Of a stretch of 64,000 bases of DNA, positions 11,242 through 21,737 are shown piece after piece. A model generated the notes under the pieces. The model had not been told where the DNA came from. It was given only the letters and a program-made list of their open reading frames with translations, and made no database searches. The translations under genes were made by a program, and so were the position numbers. Every line of letters begins with the position of its first letter. Position 1 is the stretch's first letter. The stretch is from the NCBI GenBank assembly GCA_039545315.1, contig BCIM01000006.1, positions 682,001 to 746,000 on the forward strand. Direction: 5' to 3'. This stretch comes from Kondoa malvinella. Its lineage: Eukaryota; Basidiomycota; Agaricostilbomycetes; Agaricostilbales; Kondoaceae.

Positions 11242-12920
11242 ATGGTCACTGAAGTGCTCAGAGCCTCCTCGTCGTCAAGCAAGCACGATCTAATCAGCGA
11301 CGCGCTCATCAATGCCAAAAACGTGGTCTGCTTGACCGGAGCTGGCATATCGACCTCTGCTGGCATACCAGTCAGTCTACGCCTGCAAACAATAAACAGT
11401 AGCTAATGCAGAAGCCAGGACTTCCGCTCGAAGGATGGTCTCTACAATATGGTCAACTCTCACAGTGAGAAAACTTTGGCGCGTCGAGGCAAAGGCAGCG
11501 GAGCAGCTACGTCTTCGAAACAGCTCAAGGCGCTCCAGACGATGCAAGGAAAGGTATTGATACGCGTTCCTCGCCCGATCAGCTGGATATTGATGTTTCA
11601 TGACAGGATCTCTTCAGCGCAAACGTTTTCCGCGATCCCGAACAGGCTGCAGTCTTTTACAGCTTCATCTCTTCACTATACTCTTCTTCTCGTGGTACCG
11701 ATGTACAGCCTACCAAGACGCATAAATTTATTACGAAACTAGCGAGCAAGAAGAAGCTCGTTAGATGCTATACCCAGAACATTGATTGCCTGGAAGAACG
11801 AGCTGGTCTGGTTTCTGTGCTGGATAAGAAGGACGCATCGAGCAGTAAAGGAAAGGGCAAGCAGACGTTTCAGGGCGAAATTGTCCAGCTGCATGGGAGA
11901 ATAGATAGGCTAAAGTGCGGTTGCGGTTATGAGGGAGACTGGTCAGATGAGGTGCTGGATCAATTTGCTGTCGGAGAGGCTGCTCCTTGTCCAGAATGTG
12001 ATCAGAGAGGTATGTCAAGGTCTCGATGTCTGGCCCCTTTGCTGAACGTCATGTTTCCAGCCGCTGACCGAGCAAGACGCTCGAAGAGGACCATTCGATC
12101 TGTCGGACACTTTGGCACGCTCAAACCCGCTATCTTGCTATACGACGAGCCGTCTCCGCCAAGTACAGCAGAGACGATTCTCGAGATTGAGCAATACGAC
12201 CTTGATCGCAAAGTCGACTTGGTCCTTGTGATGGGTACAAGTCTCAAAGTGCCTGGCTTCAAGATACTAGGTGCGACTTGGATTTTCTACTTACGCTATT
12301 AGTGCTAAGTAACATCGCTGACGCACAGTCAAGGACTTCATCACCGAAGCACGAACACATGCGTCGACCAGTAAATCGAAGACCAAAGTCTGCGCTATCC
12401 TAGTCAACGAGACGAACGTCCTGACATCAGAATGGAACAACATCTTTGACTATCACGGTCAGTCGCCTTGTGCTTATACTGCTTGAACCAGTCTAACATT
12501 CTTGCAGTCATGGACAAATGCGACGACTTTGTCGACCGAGTGACCAAGAGATGGAAGAGCCGAAAACCAGATGATTGGCTACAACAAAACATCCTCAGCA
12601 ATCTCAGTAACACGCGGACGGTGAAGAGCACTTCCAGCTCCAAAGTCAAGGCGAGCACAAGTAAAGACAAAGGCAGACAGAACGACGAGGAAGATGAAGA
12701 AGTCGCTTCCCAGCTGTTTTCTGCTCCTGCTCGATGCTCTACTCCTCCACCTCTGAAGAAGGAAGCATCGATCATCTCGATTCCGTCGTCACCTGTTCGG
12801 CCTGCAGCGAAGCGAAAGTCTGCGTCTGAACAACAAACATACATCATGATCGATAGCTCACCTGTTGCGCCTCCGAAGAGGAAGCGTGTGAAGTGTCCGG
12901 AGCCTAGTCCAGAGCTATAA
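11242..12920 (+). CDS. Sir2-family NAD-dependent deacetylase, Hst3/Hst4-like
   Basis: Nuclear sirtuin predicted to deacetylate histones; Hst3/4 act on H3K56. The first exon holds GAGISTSAG, the next DFRSKDGLYN. Then come KKLVRCYTQNIDCLEERAGL, the catalytic His in QLHGRID, two zinc Cys pairs (CGCGYEGDW and CPECD) and GTSLKVPG. The C-terminal tail is Ser/Pro/Lys-rich with a likely nuclear localisation signal, PPKRKRVK. The usual TQNIDG/TQNIDT reads TQNIDC here. Splice of the first intron regenerates IPDFRS. About six exons. The start ATG at 11242 lies 258 bp after the RNase III-like gene on the same strand. Confidence 0.88.
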
Positions 12921-13057
12921 ATCTTTGTTTGTCACAGGAGAGGGAGTAAGATGCTTGAGGCAGCTTGTACTATTTAATTCTTATGTATATTGAACGTTGC
13001 CAGAACGTGTGCGAGATGATGTCCGTTCAGTAATTCCCTTGCCAGCGCATCTGCCCT

Positions 13058-14171
13058 TCATTCAATGCGAGGCAGCGACCGGTTCTTCATAGCGCCGATA
13101 TTGATGGTACTGTATCAGCAAGTCAGTGAAAGACCATACCAATTGACTAAGTGACTAACCCTTGGGCCACGGTGTAAAGACGATCCATCGAGTTGCTGCT
13201 TTGGATGGACACCTCGACCGCTCCAGTAAAGTCAGCTGGAATAGTGCAAATGTTCTGTGTAGGAGTGAGCTTGAGCATAGCGAATCTACATATGATCAGC
13301 TTAAACAGGACGACATCAAGCAATGCTGACTTGGAGCCCTTCTGAAAGTGAGCATAAAAGGTACAGCCGAACTGAGAAGCAGATGCATGCCAACGGAAAG
13401 CGACTTCGGATCCGGCTACCGCAGACCTGTGACGCGAGGGTCAGTCTTGTACATGGAGGATTATCTTGACCGACTTTTGGGTACGGAGACTAGCGATAGG
13501 CTCGTTCTCGATGACAGAAGCATCGATAGTAGCGACCTTTGGTGAGCGCATGAGGGGTACGACTTCGTTAGTGCAGTACTGCTCCAGGTTAGCTGTTGCT
13601 TACGTCTCCATTGATAGGGGCATACCTGAAGTGGGCCAGTCTGATCAGTAGGGCTATAGGGCTGCGCAGCAGTGTAGCATAGACCGTTGTTCTGTCGTGC
13701 TATCAGCGCCACTGTACGAGTAATGTTGCCTGACTTACGGTAGGCGAGTGAGGCTATGATACCGATAAGCGAGGCCTCTAGACAAATTATGAAACGCGTA
13801 CGCAACAGTAGCAGCTAACGCTGGCCGTGTTGGCTACGCGAAGAGGTCTAAAACATACAACTTGAGATCACTACATTTCGCCGGTGGGAACAAACTCACG
13901 CAGTAACCATGTTGTGATGTCCATTGTGCGAGCCACACCATTGGAGACATCTCTCTCGGACCGTAGACGCGTCAGATCGGGCAGGCGATAGACTAAACCA
14001 AGAAGACGAACAGTAGTGAACGAATCCGTTGAAGTCATCGTCTTCCGTAGTATACGTGTTCGTGCTGTAGGCCTCGTCGTACTGGACGATGGCAAAGTTG
14101 GACTTGGGGTTTCTCGCTGCCAGAACGGACGAAGCGAATGCAAAGAGCGTGAAAGTGAAAGAAGCGAGCAT
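13058..14171 (-). CDS. Secreted or lumenal Cys-containing orphan protein
   Basis: Not assigned to a family. The start at 14171 opens a clear signal peptide (MLASFTFTLFAFASSVLAA). An ectodomain follows with NNGLCYTAAQPYSPTDQ, QYCTNEVVPLMRSPKVATI, GSEVAFRWHASASQFGCTF and QNICTIPADFTGAVEV. About eight small exons with 44-50 nt introns join in frame. There is a possible internal hydrophobic stretch (SLIGIIASLAYLALIA). Paired Cys and the beta-rich look of the C-terminal half suggest an extracellular or cell-surface protein; an effector role is only a possibility. The last exon, ending at 13058, and the first two splice junctions are the weakest parts. Confidence 0.6.
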
Positions 14172-14480
14172 CTTAATGAGTGTAGTGGGTACGGGAGAAA
14201 TAGAGTGACACAGCAGAACAAGAAAGGAAGCAAGAAGTAAAAATTAAAGTACTTGACCAAATATAGCGATCCGCTTTGGCCTCCTCTAGCGGCAAGGCAG
14301 GCATGCATGCATAATTGGCCAGCGGCCGAAAGAAGCATCACACAATCAATGGAGGCGAGTGTGAGAAGGACAGAACAGCAACATCAAGCAAAAGAGGTCG
14401 AGCAAAAGAGTGGGAAAAGCTGCCAAGGGGGAATTTCATCTGCAAAATATCAGCAAGGTAATGAGCGTTAAAAAGCACAC
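14172..14480. other. Promoter region of the secreted-protein gene
   Basis: About 309 bp between the start of the secreted orphan and the stop of the DUF1992 gene, both leftward. It is A/G-rich with no supported gene. Confidence 0.4.
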
Positions 14481-15961
14481 TTACTCAACAAACAACCTCT
14501 TGATTGCCGGCCACAACCCATTTCCTTGCACACTGCTTTCCTGCTCCATCAACCCATATCGATTTTTCCTCTTGGCCCTTTTCGCATTCTCGGGCCTAAT
14601 ACCATTCTTATGATCCTCCACCCTCTTAGTCAAAGCAGTCCTGATCATCCCAGCTGAGTCAGCATAGCATTCCACCAGTTCCTTCTCGAGTGAATAAGGT
14701 GCTCTCCTTGTGATATAGGGAGCGATAGCGTTGTACAACCGTAATTGGTTATTGATCTCCTTGAGTGATGCTTCGTGGAAGGAGAGTTCACGAGCTTCCC
14801 ATTCCGTATCGCGGTAGGTGGATGAAGATTGACGGATGTAAGCTGGTGTGAGATGGTCCAGGCCTGAGAGTGTGATCATGCGGACTGCGCGACGGATCCA
14901 CGAGTCTTTCAGAGTGTTGCGGAAAGATTCGATCGAGCTGTCAAGTTCTGCTATCTGTGTGAGGCTTCTGTCGGAATTGATGAAGGCGACTTACGGCCTT
15001 GCAATTCAATCCAAGCAGGCGCTGCTCCTTGTTGCTTGACTATACGGTTCATCAAGAATTCGGTCTATCACGTATCAGCCTCATTATACCAATTACTCGT
15101 ACGACTGACCGTATCCAAATAAGGATTATCCTCATCTTGATGCCTGATCATAGGTTTTCCTCTCCCTTTGACCTTCTTGAACAAGCCATTCTGTATCGCT
15201 TCCTGAATCTTTTCCTCTACCAAACTCTGCCAAGCAGCAATAGAACCGGGCATAGGTCGTCTCCCTCTATCATGCGAGTACTTTTCCGCTCTAGATTCAT
15301 GATCTAACGCCCCATATTCTGAAATCGCTTCTCTTGCATCGACTAGTCTTTCGATCTTTGATGGTTTCCGTGCTGATGTTGGGACAGTCTTGCCATACCG
15401 CACTGAAGGCAGACCGAGATGACTGGCTAGCCTTCAGCCTAGTTACAATCTTATAAAGAGAGGGCTTACTGTGAAGGAGCCCTACGAAGCCATGCATGAG
15501 CAAGGAACGCTGCAAAGACACCACACGTACCGATAAACCGCTTCCCAAGGATAAGGCGCTCGGTCTGGTTTCCTCGATTCATCAGGTAATCTAGAAGTAC
15601 TGGCTACCACTTCTTCCTCAGGCAAAGGCCGACTAGTAGGCTGTTGTATCGATTTCTTCCAACCAGGTACACGCATAGCAGCAGGTTGACTATCCATGAG
15701 CGCTCTGAGGACGGAATCGCGAACGCTAATTTCGCCTTGCCATGGTTTATCAGACTCTGGAGCGTTCTGAGCTTTTAAGATCGCATTTTCGATCACTTCT
15801 TCTTGCTCTGCTAGAGAGAACAGATGCGCAGAAGCTGTTTTGGGCTTATCGGTTTGATCAGGCGGATTTTGTGAAGACAAGTTACAGCGACATGAGGAGA
15901 ATTGCCGATTCGTGCTCCTGGCTATACGTGATAGAGAGGTGCGAGGCATGGGTATATACAC
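14481..15961 (-). CDS. Mitochondrial DUF1992 protein (DnaJC28-like)
   Basis: The DUF1992 domain is recognised from SLVEEKIQEAIQNGLFKKV with GRGKPM and NPYLDT, followed after an intron by the NRIVKQQGAAPAWIEL-type segment. The N terminus (MPRTSLSRIARSTNRQFSS from Met 15949, or four residues upstream) is Arg/Ser-rich and amphipathic, as in a mitochondrial presequence. A long helical C-terminal part ends at 14481 (AIKRLFVE). Homologues are annotated as DnaJ subfamily C member 28, but no J domain is visible here, as in many fungal members. Molecular role is unknown in general. About four exons. Confidence 0.82.
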
Positions 15962-16407
15962 TATAGCAATCGGTTGTTGAGAGCAAGCGTTGCATAATAA
16001 TTATTGACTAGTGGCAAGTCATTGCAAGAGACCATGCGGTAAACGCCTGCTTGCAAGCTCACACTCTTAATACTTGTACAGCGTCCCTCGATAAGACATC
16101 TACTGCGGCGCGTGATCGTCTTCATGCAGATCTGGATCGGCCGAACAAATGCGCTGCTGGACGCATCCAGGACGAAGAAAAGGCCTTGAGATGGAGGAGC
16201 CCATTGGCCTGACCGCGCAGCTGAAATCAGACAGCGTGGTACAAGGTAATCATTTTTTTATCTGGTACAGTCATGAGCTTGATGTGGAAGATGGCAACGC
16301 TAAAACTCACAGAAAGGCAGACTCCCACTCAGTCAAGCAAAATTCAGAGCCTTGAGATATTGATGAACGAAGCTTTGTAACTCCTCGTGTCTCGTCTCGT
16401 CTCGCCT
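15962..16407. other. Intergenic region with a TCTCG microsatellite
   Basis: Upstream region of the DUF1992 gene. A short (TCTCG) tandem repeat lies at about 16385-16405. An open frame on plus (16149-16355) has no recognisable features. Confidence 0.4.
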
Positions 16408-17232
16408 TCATCCCTTGAATTCCTTCATGAAGCTCAATAACCGCTGTTCCAACTTGCTCTTTTCCTCATCGCTCATATCTATCCCATTCAACTCTGCTCT
16501 CAGACCTGAAATCCATCATTAGCAGAAGGCAACATCTCGTTAATACTGAAACTCGCCCTTTGTAAACGAATCCATCGGTAAACTGAAAGTAAAAGCACCA
16601 GTCGGTACGGCGCTTGTAGTAGCAGGTATTGTTCCCAAAGGAGATCCATTCATAGAATACGCTTGAACAGTTTCATTCTTCTTTGGCTTGCGTTTCGGTT
16701 TAGGTGTGCGAGAAGTTGCTGGTGCTTTTGAGCTGGAGGCTGTAGGTGCTGGATGGAAGCGCTTTGATTTTGGAAGAGCAGGTGATGGCGGGACATCTGC
16801 TGGCCGTTTCCTGTAGGTACAGTGTCAGAGGGTGCACTGCAAAACAAAGCGACTGAAGACATACCGTTTCTTTGGACTTTGAGCTTCTATCTGCTCTTGA
16901 TCCTTCTTGGCCTGTTCTTTCACTTGACCGGATACTACACCTTCCGCCGCTTTCCTCACGTCGCCCTCGTATAGATCAAAGAAGTCTTTAACAGACATGT
17001 CTTGGATGCTATCAGGCAAACGCTGTGCTTCATTCTCCAACCGCCTTTTGAGGTCAACCAGCATGGATTGCATGGTTCGTTGGAGCTCTTCCCTTCGTGA
17101 GGACGTCTCGAGGTCATAGTTGGCCAATATTGTTTGGGCGTGTTTACGTGGAACACCGGCAGAAGTGAGATCTGCTTTACTTGGACTGCCTGGCGCTGTA
17201 GTCGTTGCCGCTTTCTTGCTCTTCGGAGGCAT
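16408..17232 (-). CDS. Borealin N-terminal domain (Nbl1-like) protein
   Basis: Likely chromosomal passenger complex subunit. From MPPKSKK at 17232, the segment ANYDLETSSRREELQRTM, then RRLENEAQRLPDSIQDM and SVKDFFDLYEGDV, follows the Nbl1/Borealin_N pattern (helix with ..DLE...R...L, then RLP..I..M...DF). This region binds INCENP and survivin in known complexes. The middle is basic and Pro/Ser-rich (KRPADVPPSPALPKSKRF). A C-terminal helix, ELNGIDMSDEEKSKLEQR, continues with LLSFMKEFKG and ends at 16408. Three exons; the last acceptor was placed at CTGAG to keep the frame. Its start is only 84 bp from the DDB1 start on the other strand. Confidence 0.78.
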
Positions 17233-17316
17233 TACTTTAGTATTCTGGCTGTTCTTGGTCAACACCGACCCGCGTCGTCACTTCTCTCGTTTCAACTCGA
17301 TATCGGTGTGCCAGCC

Positions 17317-20300
17317 ATGCAGTATATCGTGCCTTCGTGTGCTGCTTCAAGCGTTCTGCACGCGATCAAGACGGATTTTCATGTCGCGGGCAAAGATGAA
17401 CTCATCATGTCGAAAGGCGGAACACGCTTAGAGTTCCACGCTTTGGACCCTACTGGTCTGCGATTATTGGAAGACGTACCCATTTATGGAACGATCCTGT
17501 CTATCCGAGCTGTGAAATTGCCTGGACGCAAGACGACTTCGCTCGCTATCTTGTTGGCCTCGTATCGATTCTTTCTTGTTTCCTATTCTGAAGAACATCA
17601 GAAGATCGTAACGGACGCTTCAGCCGATTACACGGAATCAGCAGCTGCTCGACCTGCCGATTTACTCACTACCATCTTATTGGACCCGCTGCAACGCTTC
17701 ATCGGCATCCACGCTTACAATGGTCTTTTCCGCATCGTACCACTCCCTCAAGCTTCTACTAAACGACGTAAATCCTCTGCGGCCGATGACGAACTAGACC
17801 TCGATTGTTCTTACAACATTCGTTTACCGGATTACAATGTCCACTCTTTACAACTGCTCAACATCAACGATACACCTATCCTTTGCATCCTGCACGATGA
17901 CGCGAATGGCGACAAGATTCTCCGTACCAGACAAGTCTTGTTGAACGAGAAAGATTTCAGTGAAGAAGAGATTCAAGAGTTTAGAATCGATGATGAAGGT
18001 TCTGATATGCTGTTATCCGTTGGTGATGAGGGTGTGATTGTCGTCGGAGAAGCGAGAGCAGTGTTTATACCGTTGAATGAAGAAACTGGCGAGTCACCAG
18101 CTAGAAAGGGTAAAGGCAAAAGAAGGGCGAGCGAGATCAGTAACACCAGCGTCGCGTCTACGAACAGGAGTAAAAGGAAACGTGTGGAGGAAAGACTGCC
18201 TTTGGAGATCTACAAGGCTTTCGTTCAGATTGATGAGGGTGAAGCGGATCGTTACCTTTTGGGCGATGTGCATGGGATGCTGCATAGTCTACATGTGGTA
18301 AGGGATGAAGCTTCGCAAGTCGTCGGTATGGAAGTAGCAGAGATCGGTCAAGTGAGTGCTTGCCCCATTATCTACAGATCAAGCTGATCTTGTCATAGAT
18401 CTCTTCACCCGAAGGTCTAGTCTACTTATCAAACAACTTTCTCTTCGTCGCTTCCCACTATGGTGATTCTCAACTCGTCAGACTTCCCTCTTCTTCAGCC
18501 ACAACAATGGACATCGATGAAGAAAGCAATGCCATTCAAGTCATAGACACATTTACAAACCTCGCGCCCATTTCTGATTTCTGTATCGTTGAATCCAAAG
18601 TAGGCGGAGCGACGCAAATTGTCACTTGTTCAGGTGCTTATGCGGATGGGAGTTTGAGAATCATCTCGAATGGCGTCGGCATGAGTGAATTGGCTAGTTT
18701 GGATGCAGAAGGGTTGCAGAGGGTTTGGAACTTGCGTCGACCCGGATCAGAGTCAGTCTTGTTACTTTGTCGGCGGAATTTAGAGCTGATTGATTTCGTA
18801 GGTATGATGATATTCTAGTCATGTCTTCAGTCGGCAGCACGCAAGTACTTGATTTCAGTAACGAAGAAGGTCCAGAAGCCATTGAAGCTCTCGAAGGTTT
18901 CGATCTGACGCTCCCAACGCTGGATGCTTTCGTCTTGCCTTCGTCAAAAGCGTTATGCCAAGTGACTAAGAAAGGGATTTCTACGTCTGATGGTCAGCGG
19001 CATTGGAGGGATGAATGGAAGGAGGTTACGCTAGCTGTGCATGAGGGTGATTTGGTTGCGCTTGCTACTGTTGGCGGCAAGGTCGATCTAGTCACTTTGG
19101 TCCAGGGCAAGTTGCAGACGATCAGGTGAGCCGAATGATAGGTCGGAAAGAAGCAGCTAATTCCTTTGACAGTACCGCAACTTTGCCGCAAGAGATTTCC
19201 TGTCTGGCTATCCACACTATTCCCGGCACGGACAAGATCATCATCGCAGCAGGTCTATGGACAACACAAGAGCTGGTTCTGCTATTCACGACTTCTGCAT
19301 CATCTGAACTCTCCATCGTCTCTACTTTCCCACTCAACACCTCTTTCCTCGTCCGATCTGCACTCATAACCACTTTCAAAGACAACACTACAGTTCTCTT
19401 CGTCGGTATTGGTGATGGCACGCTTATTACTTATGCTCTCCAATCCTCAACGGAAGGCGTCACTCTGTCGGAAGATAGCAGGAAGACTGCCACTCTAGGC
19501 ACGAAACCGATCGTTATGGCTGCTTTTACAGTCAATGAGGATGTCAGCATCTTTGTCAGCAGCGACAGACCAACTGTGGTCAGTCGAACCAATGGCAGAA
19601 TGAATTTTGCCAGTGTTGCGCTGAGCGTGAGTCTTTCTATCGGCGCGAAAAGTGGAGCTGATGAGCGTGTTAGAACATCAACGCCGTCACCTCTTTCCAT
19701 TCAGCAGCATACGAGAACAGTCTGGTCATGATTTCGCCAGAAGAGATTCGGATAGGTAGAATCGATCAAGTACAAAAAGTGCAGATCAAGACCATCAAAC
19801 TTGAAGACGACCAGCCTAGAAGGATCGCGTACTCAGCTGCGCTCTCGGCATATGGCGTCGTCTGCTTGAAGGAGACTTACAATCGCTCGACCGGGAAAGA
19901 AGAGCGGACTAGCTCGTTCAAGATTATTGACGAGACTACTTTCGAAGGTACGCATCATCAGCTGGTCTCCTTGGCAAAAGCTAACATTTCCTCTAGTACT
20001 ACTGGACTTTGACTTCGAAGATGAAGAGCAAGGGCTTTCAGTAGCTACATTCAAAGTCGGTCCAGACGAGACGGAAAGCTTTTTGGTCGGTGCAGCTACA
20101 ATCTTACCGACCGAAGTGCAAGCGAAGCGAGGACGAGTCTTGCTTTGGCAGCATCAAGAGACAGGCTATGAGCAAGTAGCGGAATACGACGCCAAAGGCT
20201 CTCCCTACTCTGTTGCTGCGCTTCCGCAAGGCAGAGTAGCCGTCGCCGTTAATTCGCAGGTGACTCTACCTGTTCTGTATCGTTGTTTCAAGCTTACTCT

Positions 20301-21158
20301 TGTGTTAGATCCACATTATCGAATCATCTAAAGCGAACTCGTTCGACTTACTGGCTAAATGGGGCGGGACTTTCCTCGCGACCAGCTTGGTTTCCTCTGG
20401 CAACCACCTTTTAGTCGGCGATGCTCTACGTTCGGTCGTTTCTCTTCAAGTTTCAGAAGACGGTCGCAAGCTGATCGAGACTGCGCGGGAAAACACGACT
20501 TATGGAATCATGAGCTTGCAAACGATGTCGGACGACAAGCACATTGCTGCAGACCAAGACATGAACATTTTCACCATGACCAAAACAGCTTCAGCACCCA
20601 ACAGCAGCGATCAAGTGCTCAAACCAGCCGGTCTCTTCCACCTTGGCGAGATCGTCAACAAGATCCAGCATGGCTCTTTAGTACCCAAATTCGCCCAATC
20701 CGGCCTCGGCGCTCGTGGACAGCTCATCTATGCGACTGCGAGCGGAACATTGGGCGTCGTTGCGGATCTCGACTTGGAACAAGGCAAACTGCTGTCCGAT
20801 CTTCAGCGGAACATGAGACGCGTATTAAAAGGTCTCGGCGATGTGGAACAACAAGAGTAAATTGCATTCTTCGTCTTGGTGAAGTGATAGCTGACTGTAC
20901 TTTTCGCCAGATGGAGGAAATTCCAATCTGAATTTAGGTCTTTGGAATCTGTTGGTTTCATCGACGGCTCTTTCGTGGAAAGGTTCGCCGACTTGTCTTC
21001 AGAGGAAGTCGAGGCTGTTCTTGCGGGCGGTAGCGAGGGTGAGTCTATTCATCTCGTTGAACTGATCGGTGTACTGATCGGCTCATATAGCTGAGCGGAT
21101 TACTGTCTCGAAGGAAGCAGTACAAAGTCTCCTTGAAGAGTGCGAGAGGTTGCATTAG
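17317..21158 (+). CDS. DDB1: DNA damage-binding protein 1 homologue (CUL4 adaptor)
   Basis: About 1140 residues in about nine exons, the normal DDB1 length. The N-terminal propeller begins MQYIVPSCAASSVLHAI and includes TRLEFHALDPTGLRLLEDV and IGIHAYNGLFRIVPL. YLLGDVHGMLHSL, VYLSNNFLFVASHYGDSQLV and TFTNLAPISDFCIVE match the first to middle propellers. GSLRIISNGVGMSELASLD is a hallmark segment, and LLVGDALRSVVSLQ and GQLIYATASGTLGVVADL mark the third propeller. The C-terminal helical bundle ends QSLLEECERLH at 21158. DDB1 bridges CUL4 to DCAF substrate receptors in nuclear ubiquitination. There is a Lys/Arg-rich insertion (GKGKRRAS, NRSKRKR) in an early blade, probably a surface loop. It is clearly DDB1 rather than CPSF160 or SF3B3 by length and motifs. 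Confidence 0.92.
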
Positions 21159-21737
21159 CCCTTCAGCCTCTGCGATTAGGGTCATTCAGCCCACGCGGGC
21201 ACAGATTAGCGGACGTCCTTCCAACGACTTCTGAGGCTAATTCAATGTACAATTTTTCACAATCTAGAAGGCTCTTCTGTAGCTAGACCTACCAGTACCA
21301 GCGATCTCTTGGCTTCAGGTTGTTCTGCGCTTCAAGCTCGTCTGAACGACTTAGACCGCGGCCTTTTTTGTCCTTTTCAAGCGATAGGCTCGTGCACTCA
21401 GACGATCCAGTAGTCTTCCTCGCTTCAATAGAGCAGCGTCTCTTGCTTCAGACCGCCTCGATAAGCTTTAGAAGCGTGGGCATGCACATTTGAAGTCCAG
21501 CCGACCAAAGCGAGGAACGCCGTCGCTTTCGTATATTCTTGTTTGTGCAGTCAAGCGTCGTGAGAGGCTGCTCTTGTCTCGGACCTTTCAAGACGTTCAC
21601 TTCAAGCGATCGCGTCTATTTTGGTGCTAGCAGACCAAGAAAAAGGGTTGTTCGTTGGCAAAGGCTAGGGCGTCACCTTGAAGCGTGACAGAGGGGCCTA
21701 GTGAGTCTGCAGCAGCGCAAAACGCGCGAGGATACTG
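21159..21737. other. Intergenic region upstream of the RasGEF
   Basis: About 580 bp with no protein-like frame; presumably the promoter and long 5' UTR of the RasGEF gene. I looked for an upstream SH3-encoding exon and saw none. Confidence 0.4.

Noticed and set aside
10980..11366. 128-codon minus-strand open frame between the RNase III-like gene and the sirtuin
   Set aside because: It is antisense to the sirtuin first exon and shows no family features.
13871..14341. 156-codon minus-strand open frame over the start of the secreted-protein gene
   Set aside because: It overlaps the first exon in another frame; the frame with the signal peptide, consistent splicing and Cys-containing exons is far more convincing.
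20359..20931. 190-codon plus-strand open frame in the DDB1 3' region
   Set aside because: Out of frame with DDB1; the DDB1 frame has the conserved third-propeller motifs.
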